This document shows, piece after piece, positions 8,501 to 17,551 of a stretch of 64,000 bases of DNA; positions within the stretch are counted from its first letter, which is position 1; each line of letters begins with the position of its first letter. Position numbers and translations under genes: made by a program. A model generated the notes under the pieces. It had not been told where the DNA came from. It saw only the letters and a list, made by a program, of their open reading frames with translations, and made no database searches. The stretch lies in the NCBI GenBank assembly GCA_021791195.1, contig JAJYXB010000019.1, positions 118,621 through 182,620 on the forward strand, in the 5' to 3' direction. The stretch comes from Actinomycetes bacterium. GTDB lineage: Bacteria > Actinomycetota > Thermoleophilia > BMS3ABIN01.

Positions 8501-8668
8501 TTGCCGGGTTTGCCCGCGGACCGGTTCTTCTACCTTCTACCAACCGGCCCCGGGCGGGCGGATATCGACTCATGCTTCTCGAAAAAATCGCTAAAGTCCC
8601 CGGACTCGCCGCCGATAAACTTCGCACTATGCTCGCCGAAAACCGGCGGGCGGGGGCAGGAGGTCCTG

Positions 8669-8833
8669 ATGGGATATTGCGATGTTTGTCAATCGGCAGG
8701 GTCGGTGAACAGGTTTGGTTTCTGCGAGATATGTGGGACCTCGCATGAAGCCGGCAACAGGGCGAACCTGGTCGCGGATGCGGCTCAGTCGATTGACCTT
8801 CGTGACATCCAAGGCGTCTTGACAACCGGGTAG
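8669..8833 (+). CDS. Very small zinc-ribbon protein
   Basis: 54 residues with CDVC near residue 4 and CEIC near residue 19, a compact zinc ribbon. AGGAGG stands 6 nt before the ATG, which makes this a convincing start despite the small size. It lies downstream of the Pho-box segment and could belong to the phosphate response. Function unknown. Confidence 0.6.
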   Translation: MGYCDVCQSAGSVNRFGFCEICGTSHEAGNRANLVADAAQSIDLRDIQGVLTTG

Positions 8834-8878
8834 GGAGGCTACCGGAAGGCAAGGCTACCAAATGTTTTCACAGGGCTT

Positions 8879-8956
8879 GTTGCCAGGGCCGGACGGAAAA
8901 AAATCCGCCCGGCAACAGAGAAAAAGCGGCCGCCAAAGTGGCCGCTTTTCTCTGTT
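8879..8956. terminator. Bidirectional terminator hairpins
   Basis: Arms 8914-8931 and 8940-8956 pair over about 17 bp with one bulged A, and A-rich and T-rich flanks give a T-tract on either strand. A second GC hairpin (about 8879-8915) precedes it. It lies between a plus-strand and a minus-strand gene. Confidence 0.7.
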
Positions 8957-8970
8957 CGGGGACCGGGGGG

Positions 8971-9064
8971 AACCGGGGACACCTTGACTTTTTTACATTT
9001 TTCCGGTGCGATGGTTTCTGAAGGAGCTTCTAAAAAATGTAAAAAAGTCAAGGTGTCCCCGGTT
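8971..9064. repeat. REP-like family 2: perfect 32-bp inverted repeat
   Basis: Arms 8971-9002 and 9033-9064 (beginning AACCGGGGACACCTTG) are perfect complements around a 30-nt loop. A related element lies at 45088-45180. The right arm encodes the last residues of the downstream minus-strand gene. Confidence 0.75.
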
Positions 9065-10754
9065 TTCGCGGGTTTTCGGTGAGCGAGCAGACCGTCGGCC
9101 CGTGCACCAGACTGAGGATGCCGGTACTGCGGTCATACGAGAACAGGTATCCCTGGGCCAGGGCGCTGGTGTCATCCGGAGGAATCGCCAGCCCTACCTG
9201 CTGGCCGTCCACGGGGTCACCGTGGATGAAGGAAACATATTCGCCATCCGCCATTCTGGGATCGGCGGCCGCGGCCACCGAGCGCACCGTCAGGTCGTTA
9301 CGGCCGTACTGGTAGCGCAGCGCCTGCGGCAACCCGTCGATGAAGATATATGCCCCATTGGCCCAGTAGGGCAGGTTTTGCAGGAAATACAGGTCGGCGT
9401 GGGCCGGCGGATCGGGCAGCAGCGCCTGCACCTGACGGGGTACCGAGTAGGTGATGGCGGCGGCCTGCTCCCAGGGCCGGTCATTGTGCTGAAGCCCCCA
9501 GAGGTAAGCCGGCGCCAGTACCGCCAGCATGGCTACCAGCGCCATGCGTGCGCCCCGCTTTTTCAAGCCGAACTCCAGCAGCCCCACCACGATGATGGCA
9601 ATCAGTCCCATTGCCGCGAAATAGAGGTAGCGGCTGGCGTCCATGTCCCTTCTGACGCCCCCCTTGACCAGGAAAGTGTAGGGATAGGCCGAGACCACGG
9701 AAACGAGGAAAAAAGAGACCACGAAGATCCACAGCCGGCGGGCCTGCCCGGAAACGCGCCGCCACCTGAATATGACAAAAATGATGGATAGCAACAAAAG
9801 CGCCCCGGTGTACAACAGCACGGCATGGATCGTGGAAGCGGGGAAAAAGAAGGAGTTCAGCGGCGCCAGCATCGTTCCCGCCGTCACCTTCACCGATTCC
9901 CACGTTGCGACGCCCAACAAGGGAGAGCCGGAGTAGCCGCCAACGCCGCCGAGGGCGATATAGCGCAGGAGCGCATAAAAGACGAACACCGACGCGAACA
10001 TCAGCAGCCGCGAGCCTGCCTGCCTGTGCGTACCCCGGCGGTAGAGAAGAAGCTCAAGCAACGGAATCAGCACCACCAGGACAGCGGCATTCTCCTTGCT
10101 GAGTAGCGCCGCTGCTGCCGCCACCATCGAGCCCGCCAGCACGCCGCGGCTGTTTTTCTCAACCGCGGCAACGTAGAGCAGCAGCGACAGCAGGACGAAA
10201 AACAGCGCCATCACATCCGGCCGGCCGCCGATGTAAGTGACCGCCTCCGGGCCGATCGGCGTCACGGCGAATAGCAGCGCCGCCAGAAACGCAGTGATGC
10301 GCGCGGCGCCCAGCCGTTTCAGCAGCAGATAGAATATAAAAGCGCTGCCGCCGTGCAGAGCCACGTTGAACACGTGCCCCGGCCAGGCGTCAAACCCAAG
10401 CAGGTTGTAGTGTAACCACCAGGTCAGATACGGCAGCGGCCGCAGAAATGTAGGCGACTGCACGTAAATGAGCTGCCAGATGTGCGACAGCGGCACCCTG
10501 CCCGACTCCTCCGTGTTCCAGAAATCGTCAGCGACGAAAGTGTTGTTCAGAATGGTCCAGTAACCGGCAAACGCGGCCGCCAGGAAGAAGCCGAGCGCGG
10601 CCAGAGCACCGTAAAACCCGCCGGTCGAGCCCGGAGGCCCGCCCGGACGCCGGACGCGCCCCCGCCGTCCGGAGCGCCCACCGAGATCGCCCACCCGGAC
10701 CGGGACCCCTGAAGGGCCGGATGCGGATTCGTTCTCGACTTGGCCTGGCTGCAC
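9048..10754 (-). CDS. Multi-spanning GT-C-like membrane protein (putative glycosyltransferase)
   Basis: 568 residues with about ten membrane helices. After a basic, glycine/arginine-rich cytoplasmic tail (about 1-45) and the first helix comes a DDFWN motif (about residue 76), typical of the first outer loop of GT-C glycosyltransferases, where acidic residues bind the lipid-linked sugar donor. The C-terminal region (about 430-560) is soluble and would be outside. It may glycosylate cell-surface polymers or proteins. The last ten residues are encoded inside the inverted repeat at 9033-9064, so the original C-terminus was probably altered. The gtrA gene lies divergently upstream. Confidence 0.7.
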   Translation of the reverse strand: MQPGQVENESASGPSGVPVRVGDLGGRSGRRGRVRRPGGPPGSTGGFYGALAALGFFLAAAFAGYWTILNNTFVADDFWNTEESGRVPLSHIWQLIYVQSPTFLRPLPYLTWWLHYNLLGFDAWPGHVFNVALHGGSAFIFYLLLKRLGAARITAFLAALLFAVTPIGPEAVTYIGGRPDVMALFFVLLSLLLYVAAVEKNSRGVLAGSMVAAAAALLSKENAAVLVVLIPLLELLLYRRGTHRQAGSRLLMFASVFVFYALLRYIALGGVGGYSGSPLLGVATWESVKVTAGTMLAPLNSFFFPASTIHAVLLYTGALLLLSIIFVIFRWRRVSGQARRLWIFVVSFFLVSVVSAYPYTFLVKGGVRRDMDASRYLYFAAMGLIAIIVVGLLEFGLKKRGARMALVAMLAVLAPAYLWGLQHNDRPWEQAAAITYSVPRQVQALLPDPPAHADLYFLQNLPYWANGAYIFIDGLPQALRYQYGRNDLTVRSVAAAADPRMADGEYVSFIHGDPVDGQQVGLAIPPDDTSALAQGYLFSYDRSTGILSLVHGPTVCSLTENPRKPGTP

Positions 10755-10831
10755 TGGCTACCTCTGGAAGTTTCCTCCGAACCCTTCCGGCTCGAACAGT
10801 CCGGAGGATTAAATGATCACGAAAAATACAA

Positions 10832-10837
10832 TATAAT
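10832..10837 (+). promoter_or_regulatory. -10 box of a probable leaderless gtrA promoter
   Basis: A perfect TATAAT ends 7 nt before the ATG at 10845. The -35 region is poor and there is no ribosome site. Confidence 0.55.
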
Positions 10838-10844
10838 GCTGGCC

Positions 10845-11264
10845 ATGGAAAAAAACAGGGACATAGTCGGCACGTTTCTGTTGCAAAAAAGCGACAACGT
10901 CTACATCCAGTTTTTCCGCTATCTGTTTGTGGGCGGCACCGCCGCAGTGGTCGACGTCGGTTCGCTTTATTTTCTCACGTCCCGCGCCGGCCTCTACTAT
11001 CTTGTTTCCGCCGCCATCGCCTTTCTGCTGGGAATCGCCACCAACTACTTGCTCAGCATCCTGTGGGTGTTCCGCACCACTGGCCAGCTGAAGAAGGAGA
11101 TCCTGCTCTTCCTGCTGATCGGGTTCAGCGCCCTCCTCCTCAACGAGGCGATCATGTACAGTCTGGTCTCCATCATGTCAATCTTCTACCTGTTGGCCAA
11201 ACTGATCTCCATCGCCATCACCATGATGTGGAACTTCGGCCTGCGCAAGAAATTCGTGTTCTGA
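10845..11264 (+). CDS. GtrA-like flippase family membrane protein
   Basis: 139 residues with four membrane helices and the family hallmarks [15 protein letters not shown] near the N-terminus and [13 protein letters not shown] at the end. GtrA proteins are thought to move lipid-linked sugars across the membrane for surface glycosylation, which fits the GT-C-like protein next door. The start is placed behind the TATAAT box as a leaderless ATG; the longer frame from 10740 crosses the promoter and is not supported. Confidence 0.85.
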   Translation: MEKNRDIVGTFLLQKSDNVYIQFFRYLFVGGTAAVVDVGSLYFLTSRAGLYYLVSAAIAFLLGIATNYLLSILWVFRTTGQLKKEILLFLLIGFSALLLNEAIMYSLVSIMSIFYLLAKLISIAITMMWNFGLRKKFVF

Positions 11265-11276
11265 ACCTCCCCAGGT

Positions 11277-11534
11277 CTAGCGGCTGACGAAAGTCTGCAC
11301 GTAGACAACGTTCAGTGCCAGCGGCAGCAAGCCGGCGCCGATGATCGCCGGCGCAAGAAACCTGATTCTGGCTCCCCGATAAAGAAGATACATGAAAAAG
11401 ATAATCGGGAGGATTAGCCACATCAGGTTGTCGCGGATGAACTGCGCCGGCTGTCCATTTTCAAACCAGCTGAAGGTCAGCAGTACAAAGAGCAAGAAGC
11501 TTGGGCTCAGACAAATGAATGAATTCATGGTCAA
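11277..11534 (-). CDS. Small hydrophobic hypothetical protein
   Basis: 85 residues with two to three hydrophobic segments; convergent with gtrA. No ribosome site is seen before the ATG and no family is recognised. It may be a real small membrane protein. Confidence 0.45.
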   Translation of the reverse strand: MTMNSFICLSPSFLLFVLLTFSWFENGQPAQFIRDNLMWLILPIIFFMYLLYRGARIRFLAPAIIGAGLLPLALNVVYVQTFVSR

Positions 11535-11643
11535 AAAGAAAAGCTGCCCCCACTTTGGCGAAGGATTCCAGCCGCTTGGTGCCTGGAAGCGACGGGGGTA
11601 CGAAACAATATCACAGATAAACGCTTGGCACCAAGGATGGAAA

Positions 11644-11666
11644 GGGCCCGGGCAAAGCCCGGGCCC
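11644..11666 (-). terminator. glnA terminator
   Basis: GGGCCCGGGC and GCCCGGGCCC pair around a 3-nt loop. On the minus strand the hairpin is followed by TTTCC. It stands about 30 bp beyond the glnA stop. The rest of 11535-11643 shows only a 9-bp inverted repeat (CTTGGTGCC at 11575 and its complement at 11626). Confidence 0.7.
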
Positions 11667-11693
11667 GTCAACATCTGATTCGATGCAGAATCC

Positions 11694-13016
11694 CTAGAGG
11701 ATGGAGAGGTAGCGGTCCATCTCCCACTGGGTGAGCTGCACGCGGTAGTCGTCCCACTCCTTCTTCTTCACTTCGAGCAGGCGGCCGAAGATGTGGTCGC
11801 CGAGCGCCTTTTTCAGCAGCTCGCTGCCCTCGGCGAACTTGATCGCCTCGCCCAGGTTCTCGGGCAGGGTGTCAACGCCGAGCTCCTTGAGCTCCGCATC
11901 GGAGACCTCGAAGAGGTTCATCTCCTTGGGATCCTCCAGCGCGTAGCCCTTCTCGATGCCGTCGAGGCCGGCATGGAGCATGACCGCGAAGGTGAGGTAC
12001 GGGTTGCAGGCCGGGTCGGGGCTGCGGAACTCGCAGCGGGTGGCCCTCTCCTGGCCGGGATGGTACATCGGCACGCGGATGAGCGCCGAGCGGTTGCGCC
12101 GCGACCAGGCCTTGTAGACCGGAGCCTCATAACCCGGCACCAGGCGCTTGTAGGAGTTGACCCACTGGGCGAAAACCAGACTGATCTCGCTGGCGTGCTT
12201 CAGCAGGCCGGCGATGTAGCCTTTGGCGGCGTCGCTGAGAAAGAACTCATCCTTGCCGTCGAAGAAGGCGTTGTTCTCGCCGCTGAACAGCGACTGGTGC
12301 GTGTGCATGCCGCTGCCGTTCTCGCCGAAGAGCGGCTTCGGCATGAAGGTGGCATAGACGCCGTACTGCTCGGCGATCTCCTTGACGATCAGGCGGTATG
12401 TCATGGCGTCGTCGGCCATCTTCAGGGCGTCGTCGAAGCGCATGTCAATCTCGTGCTGGGAGGGGCCGACCTCGTGATGGCTGTACTCGATGCGGATGCC
12501 CATGTCCTCACAGGCCAGCACCGTGTCACGCCGCAGGTCGCTGGCGATGTCCAGCGGCGTCAGGTCGAAATAGCCGCCGCGGTCGAGGATCTCGGTGCCT
12601 TCGGAGTTCTTGAAGTAGAAGAACTCGAGCTCCGGGCCGACGTAGTAATGATCGTAGCCCATGTCAGCGGCGCGTTTCAGCGCCCGGCGCAGCACGTAGC
12701 GGGGGTCGCCCTCGTACGGAGTGCCGTCCGGATTGAGCACGTCGCAGATCATGCGCGCGACCTTTTTCTCCTGGGGGCGCCAGGGGAGGATCTTGAAGGT
12801 GGACGGATCGGGCATGGCGATCATGTCGCTCTCCTCGATGTCCTGATAGCCCGTGATCGATGAGCCGTCGAAGCCCATGCCATTATTGAGCGCCGTCTCG
12901 ATCTCCGCGGCCGTGACCGCGAAGCTCTTCAACTGGCCCACCATGTCGGTGAACCAGAGTCGGATGAACTTCACATCCTCATCCCTGACAGCCTTGATTA
13001 CCTGGTCCTTGTCCAT
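11694..13016 (-). CDS. glnA: Glutamine synthetase type I
   Basis: 440 residues, class I-alpha length. It makes glutamine from glutamate, ammonia and ATP, the first step of GS-GOGAT. Beta-grasp N-domain (about 15-95), then the catalytic domain with the GPELEFF metal-binding segment (about 125), MHTHQS and the NRSALIRVP region. The position of the adenylylated tyrosine of enteric GS carries phenylalanine (KEMNLFEVSD), so this enzyme is not expected to be controlled by adenylylation. AAGGAGG precedes the ATG. It heads a run of ammonium-uptake genes; a promoter and a putative operator lie upstream. Confidence 0.97.
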   Translation of the reverse strand: MDKDQVIKAVRDEDVKFIRLWFTDMVGQLKSFAVTAAEIETALNNGMGFDGSSITGYQDIEESDMIAMPDPSTFKILPWRPQEKKVARMICDVLNPDGTPYEGDPRYVLRRALKRAADMGYDHYYVGPELEFFYFKNSEGTEILDRGGYFDLTPLDIASDLRRDTVLACEDMGIRIEYSHHEVGPSQHEIDMRFDDALKMADDAMTYRLIVKEIAEQYGVYATFMPKPLFGENGSGMHTHQSLFSGENNAFFDGKDEFFLSDAAKGYIAGLLKHASEISLVFAQWVNSYKRLVPGYEAPVYKAWSRRNRSALIRVPMYHPGQERATRCEFRSPDPACNPYLTFAVMLHAGLDGIEKGYALEDPKEMNLFEVSDAELKELGVDTLPENLGEAIKFAEGSELLKKALGDHIFGRLLEVKKKEWDDYRVQLTQWEMDRYLSIL

Positions 13017-13084
13017 CTGGTTTTTTTCCTCCTTAGGTCAAAAAATACATTTCCGAGCGCTTTAAGATTTATTGCAGCCTGCAG

Positions 13085-13163
13085 ATTCTATGCCCTTTAG
13101 ACCCCGCGTAGCAATACCGGCGGGAATGTTTTTCGCAGCTGCTTTTTGTACTCGCGGCCAAAG
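13085..13163 (-). promoter_or_regulatory. glnA promoter with upstream operator-like site
   Basis: On the minus strand TTGCTA and TAGAAT (13109-13114 and 13085-13090) are 18 bp apart. About 30 bp further upstream, TTTGTACTCGCGGCCAAAG (13145-13163, plus-strand reading) resembles the TTTGTAC-type dyad found at the other nitrogen genes; the right half is poorly matched. Confidence 0.4.
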
Positions 13164-13186
13164 ACCGCCGGCGCCCGCGAAAGGCG

Positions 13187-13540
13187 TCAGATCGCCTCTT
13201 CCCCCCGCTCTCCGGTCCGCACGCGGATGGTATCCATGACCGGCAGGAGGAAGATCTTGCCGTCGCCGAACTCACCGGTGCGGGCGGCCTTCATCAGCTT
13301 GCCGACGATGCGCTCGACGTCCCCTTCGTGCACCACGATCTCCAGCATCAGCTTGGGCAGCAGGTTGACCCTGGTCTCCAGGCCGCGGTAGTGCTCGATG
13401 TGGCCCTTCTGGCGGCCATGGCCCTTCACTTCCCAGATGGTCATGCCGACCACGCCGATCTCTTCCATCGCATGCTGCACTTCATAGAGCCGCTCGCCCT
13501 TGAAGACGCACTGGATCATTGTCATCTTGCCGTCTGTCAT
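13187..13540 (-). CDS. glnB: PII signal transduction protein (GlnB/GlnK)
   Basis: 117 residues. PII trimers sense ATP/ADP and 2-oxoglutarate and block their partner ammonium channel. The core motifs GHGRQKGHIEHYRG (T-loop base) and GDGKIFLLPV are present. The T-loop tyrosine that is uridylylated or adenylylated in other bacteria is replaced (GLETRV here against GAEYMV in E. coli). The gene directly abuts the amt stop, so it is cotranscribed with amt1. Confidence 0.93.
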   Translation of the reverse strand: MTDGKMTMIQCVFKGERLYEVQHAMEEIGVVGMTIWEVKGHGRQKGHIEHYRGLETRVNLLPKLMLEIVVHEGDVERIVGKLMKAARTGEFGDGKIFLLPVMDTIRVRTGERGEEAI

Positions 13541-14764
13541 CTATATCAGCTCCTCGGGATATGCCTTGCCGGCATGGACGACCAGGTCGGAGCCCAGCAG
13601 CTCCTCCTGCGGGGTGAGCCTGATGCCGTAGATCTTCTTGATGGCGCCGTAGACGATGAAGGACGAGGCCAGCGCCACGGCGATGCAGGCCACGGTGCCG
13701 ACCAGCTGCGACAGGAAATTGACGCCGCCCAGCCCGCCCAGCGCCTTGTACCCGAAGATGCCGGCGGCGATCCCGCCCCAGGCGCCGCAGAGGCCGTGCA
13801 GCGGCCAGACGCCGAGCACGTCGTCGATCTTCAGCTTCTCGTTCGCCCACAGGAATCCCTTGACGAAGATGATGCCGGCGATGGCGCCAGTCACCAGTGC
13901 CGCCAGCGGATGCATGACGTCCGAGCCGGCGCAGACCGCCACCAGCCCCGCGAGGGCGCCGTTGTAGACGAAGACGCTGTCCCGTTTGGACACGAGCACC
14001 GCCGCGATCAGGCCGCCGCCCATCGCCAGCAGCGAGTTGGCCGCCACCAGCCCGGAGATCGCCGGCAGCGTCGCCGCCGAGGCGACGTTGAACCCGAACC
14101 ATCCCACCATCAGCAGCCAGCTGCCCAGCGCCACGAAGGGAACGCTGTGGATCTGCAGCGGACGGCTGATGCCGTTGACGTAACGCCCCATGCGCGGTCC
14201 GAGCAGAAGAATGCCGGGCAGCGCCAGCCAGCCGCCCATGGCGTGCACGACGACCGAGCCGGCGTAATCGTGGAAGCCGGCGCCGAAGGCGCTCGCCAGC
14301 CAGCCGGTGGAGGAGCCCAGCACGTTGAACCGGCCCCACACCAGCCCCTCGAAAAAGGGATAGGCGAAGCCGACAAAGATGGCCCCGGCAAGCACCTGGG
14401 GGCCGAACTTCATCCGTTCGGCCACACCGCCGCTGATGATCGCGGGGATGACCGCGGCGAAGCAGAGCAGAAAGAAGAAATGGGCCAGGTTATAGCCGTT
14501 GTTATTGGCAAGCAGGCCGCTGGCGTTGCCCAGGAAAGTGATGCCGTAAGAGATGGGAAAGCCGACGATGAAGTAGACGACAGTGGAGACGGCCCAGTCG
14601 GTGGGAATCTTCGTCAGCGCATTGACGATGTTCTTTTTTCTGACGCTGCCGGCTTCCAGAAAGGCGAACCCGGCGTGCATCGAGAAGATCAGCACTGCCC
14701 CCCAGAGCAGGAAGAAGACATTGCCGGCGTTGACAATGTCGGTGAGACCGGTCGGGGCGTTCAT
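13541..14764 (-). CDS. amt: Ammonium transporter (Amt family), copy 1
   Basis: 407 residues, eleven membrane segments, no signal peptide. The twin-histidine pore is visible as VVVHAMGG (about residue 155) and LHGLCGAWGG (about 305). It conducts ammonium and is gated by the adjacent PII protein. The ATG at 14764 is chosen for its AAGGAG site 7 nt upstream; the longer frame to 14995 crosses the promoter region. This is the shortest and most divergent of the three copies. Confidence 0.95.
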   Translation of the reverse strand: MNAPTGLTDIVNAGNVFFLLWGAVLIFSMHAGFAFLEAGSVRKKNIVNALTKIPTDWAVSTVVYFIVGFPISYGITFLGNASGLLANNNGYNLAHFFFLLCFAAVIPAIISGGVAERMKFGPQVLAGAIFVGFAYPFFEGLVWGRFNVLGSSTGWLASAFGAGFHDYAGSVVVHAMGGWLALPGILLLGPRMGRYVNGISRPLQIHSVPFVALGSWLLMVGWFGFNVASAATLPAISGLVAANSLLAMGGGLIAAVLVSKRDSVFVYNGALAGLVAVCAGSDVMHPLAALVTGAIAGIIFVKGFLWANEKLKIDDVLGVWPLHGLCGAWGGIAAGIFGYKALGGLGGVNFLSQLVGTVACIAVALASSFIVYGAIKKIYGIRLTPQEELLGSDLVVHAGKAYPEELI

Positions 14765-14805
14765 GGGCGGCTCCTTGACTGCCTGTGGCGCCGGGCGTGC
14801 CAAGC

Positions 14806-14939
14806 CTTTGTGCATCGGTACAATTTCCGGCGCGGTGGTTTGCTCCAAAGGTATGAGGCCGATTGTACAAAGGGATGTGCGAAGAATGATTGTCCAGCTG
14901 GATATAATCGCTGCGATTGAGTTTGTACCGATGGATAAG
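14806..14939 (-). promoter_or_regulatory. amt1 upstream region with paired TTGTACCGATG sites
   Basis: CATCGGTACAA at 14813-14823 and TTGTACCGATG at 14923-14933 are perfect 11-bp inverted copies 99 bp apart. A TTGTACAA palindrome lies between them (about 14863). The distal copy, extended to TTTGTACCGATGGATAAG (14922-14939), aligns with the motif at glnB2, the glutamate synthase operon and pucR. Such paired sites could support looping. Confidence 0.5.
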
Positions 14940-15034
14940 CTGGCTATTTGATGCTGCTCCCGGTACTTGTGCCAGCGGCAGGCATTCCTGGCCATTTACA
15001 TGCGCGGATTCACTTTTTCGATGGGCGCACGCAG

Positions 15035-15060
15035 AAAAAGGGCGGTCCGGAGGGCCGCCC
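15035..15060 (-). terminator. amt2 terminator
   Basis: A 9-bp GC stem (15040-15048 with 15052-15060) and 3-nt loop, followed on the minus strand by TTTTT. It lies 56 bp beyond the amt2 stop. Confidence 0.8.
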
Positions 15061-15115
15061 TTGCGTTTTGCCAGCTCGCCCGCTGCGAGAGCGGGATTTC
15101 TTTGCTTTACCAGGT

Positions 15116-16606
15116 TCAGGCCCTGGCCGGCTCCGGCTTGCCGCCATGCCCGACCGGCGGGGCACCCTGAAGTCGGTCGGCCAGCGCCGTGCCGTCGGTG
15201 CCGTCATCCGGACCGACGAAGTGCTCCGGATAGCCCCACATGCCGTGCTCGGCAAAGTCCGAACCGGCCAGCTCCTGCTCGGGACTCAGGCGGATGCCCA
15301 CCAGAGCCTTCAGGCCGTAGAACACGATACCGGAGGTCACCAGCACGAAGGCAAACACCGCGGCGATGCCCAGTGCCTGCACACCCAGCTGATGGAAGCC
15401 GCCGCCGTAGAACAGGCCGGGCGTGCCCACCTTGAGCCGGGACACGATGCTCGGCGCCGCGAACAGTCCGGTGGCCAGCGTCCCCCAGATGCCGGAGATG
15501 CCGTGGCACGACAGGGCGCCGATGGGATCGTCGATGTGGATGCGGTCGATCGCCAGCACCATCACGACCATAAGCGCGCCGGCCACGCCGCCGATGACCA
15601 GCGCCGCCCACGGCTCCACGAAACCGGAGCCGGCGGTGATGGCCACCAGCGCCGCGATGGCGCCGTTGGCGGTCATGCCGATGTCAGGCTTGCCCAACAG
15701 CAGCCAGGCGGTGAACATCGCCGACAGCACGCCGGCGGCGGCGGCCATGTTGGTCACCAGGGCGATGTTGGCGAAGCTCAGGTCCATCGCGTTCAGGGTG
15801 CTGCCGGGGTTGAAGCCGAACCAGCCCAGCCAGAGGATGATCACGCCCAGCAGCGCCAACGGCATGCTGTGGCCGGGGATAGGCTTGGGGCGGCCGTCCC
15901 GCCTGGAATATTTCCCTATCCGGGGACCGAGCGCCAGCGTGCCGACAAAGGCCGAGGTGGCGCCCAGCAGATGGACCACCGTGGAGCCGGCGAAATCCTG
16001 CATGCCCAGCTGGCCCAGCCAGCCGCCGCCCCAGATCCAGTGGCCGACCACCGGATAGATAAAGCCGATGAAGACGACACCGAAGACGAAGTAGACGATC
16101 ATCTTAGTGCGTTCCAGCAGCGCCCCCCAGACGATCGCCAGCGAGACCGCCGCGAAAGCGAACTCGAACATGAACTTGGCCGAGATGGGCACGTTGCTGT
16201 AAGCCAGCGACGAGAAGACGCTGTTGACCTTGTCCGGCGCCACGTTCATGAACCAGCCGCCGGAGCCGGCAAAGCCGTTGCCTGTGCCGAAGGCGATGGC
16301 GAAGCCGACAGCCCAGAAGACGATCGCCGAGATCGACATGTTGACCAGGATCTTCCAGGCGATGTGACCGGCGTTCTTGGCGCGGGTGAAGCCGATCTCG
16401 AGAGTGAAGAAGCCGGCCTGCATGAAAAATACCAGGAAGGTCGCCAGGACTACCCAGACAGTATCGACCGCGACCGATTCGGGCGACGGGGCGCTGCTCT
16501 GCGCGAACGCCAGCGAGGGGATCACCAGCATCCCCAGCCCGCCCAGCAGGACGCTCAGCGCCAGCATCGCCGTCCTTCTTCTCAGTTTCTGCGTAAAATC
16601 TGTCAC
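15116..16606 (-). CDS. amt: Ammonium transporter (Amt family), copy 2
   Basis: 496 residues: a signal peptide ending near SLAFAQ (about residue 35), as in many Amt proteins, then eleven membrane segments. The pore histidines lie in STVVHLLGA and SCHGISGIWG. The start is GTG with AAGGAGG 9 nt upstream. It follows glnB2 after 27 bp, so the PII gene comes first in this pair, the reverse of the other two pairs. The C-terminal tail is extended by about 40 polar residues. Confidence 0.95.
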   Translation of the reverse strand: MTDFTQKLRRRTAMLALSVLLGGLGMLVIPSLAFAQSSAPSPESVAVDTVWVVLATFLVFFMQAGFFTLEIGFTRAKNAGHIAWKILVNMSISAIVFWAVGFAIAFGTGNGFAGSGGWFMNVAPDKVNSVFSSLAYSNVPISAKFMFEFAFAAVSLAIVWGALLERTKMIVYFVFGVVFIGFIYPVVGHWIWGGGWLGQLGMQDFAGSTVVHLLGATSAFVGTLALGPRIGKYSRRDGRPKPIPGHSMPLALLGVIILWLGWFGFNPGSTLNAMDLSFANIALVTNMAAAAGVLSAMFTAWLLLGKPDIGMTANGAIAALVAITAGSGFVEPWAALVIGGVAGALMVVMVLAIDRIHIDDPIGALSCHGISGIWGTLATGLFAAPSIVSRLKVGTPGLFYGGGFHQLGVQALGIAAVFAFVLVTSGIVFYGLKALVGIRLSPEQELAGSDFAEHGMWGYPEHFVGPDDGTDGTALADRLQGAPPVGHGGKPEPARA

Positions 16607-16633
16607 CAGTGTTTCCTCCTTCTGGCCGGAACC

Positions 16634-16972
16634 CTAGAGCACCTCCGGCCCGGTCTCGCCGGTCCGGATCCTCTGGGCATACTCGACCGGGATCACAAAA
16701 ATTTTGCCGTCGCCGATGTCGCCGGTGCGGGCAGACTCCCCGATAGCCGCGATCACTCTGTCCACGGCGCTGTCATCGACCACGGCCTCCACCTTTACCT
16801 TGGGACGCAGGTGGATGGTCACGCGGGCGCCGCGGTAGGTCTCGGTGTAACCTTTCTGGCGGCCGAAACCCTTGATCTCCGTGAAGCTCATGCCCTCGAT
16901 GCCGATCGAAGACAGGGCGTCACGCACTTCCTCCACTTTCTCGTGGCGGATAAATGCCTCAACCTTCTTCAT
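16634..16972 (-). CDS. glnB: PII signal transduction protein (GlnB/GlnK), copy 2
   Basis: 112 residues with full PII signatures (GFGRQKGYTETYRGA and GDGKIFVIPVE). T-loop residue 51 is valine where GlnB and GlnK of many bacteria carry the modified tyrosine. It is the first gene of the glnB2-amt2 unit; GGGAGG lies upstream of the ATG. A TTTGTAC-type operator is centred about 75 bp before the start. Confidence 0.95.
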   Translation of the reverse strand: MKKVEAFIRHEKVEEVRDALSSIGIEGMSFTEIKGFGRQKGYTETYRGARVTIHLRPKVKVEAVVDDSAVDRVIAAIGESARTGDIGDGKIFVIPVEYAQRIRTGETGPEVL

Positions 16973-17025
16973 ACGCTGTTCACCTCCCGGAATGGTTCAA
17001 ACGGACAAGCCGTTCACGCCTGGCC

Positions 17026-17056
17026 TGTACTTTTGTCTTTGTACTGTTGGAGTGTA
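17026..17056 (-). promoter_or_regulatory. Operator-like site upstream of glnB2-amt2
   Basis: TTTGTACTGTTGGAGTGTA (17038-17056, plus-strand reading) matches the site at 48297 in 16 of 19 positions, the first 16 differing by one base. A second TGTAC lies at 17026, 12 bp before the one in the main site. No clear -10 is seen. Confidence 0.5.
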
Positions 17057-17209
17057 GAGAGAGCGGCGGGAAAGCTCTTTGGCCGCAGGGAGGAAAAAAT
17101 CAGTGTGCGGTTATACAGGCGGAGAAGAGGCAGTGAAACTGGCGGGAAGAAACAGGAAAAAAGACGCCGGAAAGTTTAGAGCATTGGATAAACAAATGGG
17201 TGCAGGCGG

Positions 17210-17551
17210 TCAGGCAGCCCTTAAGGTAAAGTCAACGTGAACAGCCTCAAAGGGGAACTCGATCTGGCCGTTTTCTGTTTTTTGCAATATGCCAGTGTTC
17301 AGGAGCAGGCGCACATCACTGTGGACTGCTTTTACATCACGCTCCAGGCGGCGCGCCGCCTCGCGGATGGACATCGGCCCCGAGCCCGTCATCATTTTCA
17401 GCAATTCCCATCGTTTGCCGGTAAGCACTTTAAAAAGAAGCTGCGGAGATTCGAAGCTGATCAGATTACCCTGAGCCTTGCCAGCGGCTGCCTGAAGAAA
17501 CCGGCGGTCAGCGTCTTTGCGAGAAGATATTACCAGGGTGACGGTATTCAT
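17210..17551 (-). CDS. TumA-like HTH antitoxin
   Basis: 113 residues. The central part (SFESPQLLFKVLTGKRWEL, then a helix-turn-helix with IREAARRLERDVKAVHSDV) and the end (EFPFEAVHVDF) match the DNA-binding antitoxin family paired with DUF6516/TumE toxins. The ATG overlaps the upstream stop by one base, with GGAGG 5 nt before it. It would repress its own operon and neutralise the toxin, but the toxin here is truncated, so it may now be an orphan. Confidence 0.7.
   Translation of the reverse strand: MNTVTLVISSRKDADRRFLQAAAGKAQGNLISFESPQLLFKVLTGKRWELLKMMTGSGPMSIREAARRLERDVKAVHSDVRLLLNTGILQKTENGQIEFPFEAVHVDFTLRAA

Noticed and set aside
17038..17056. GlnR operator at the nitrogen genes
   Set aside because: The motif does not fit the GTnAC-n6-GaAAc pattern of actinobacterial GlnR, and no GlnR gene is in the window.
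14948..17179. 743-codon plus-strand ORF opposite amt2 and glnB2
   Set aside because: It is a mirror frame of high-GC transporter genes, with histidine/arginine/glutamine-rich nonsense composition and no domains.
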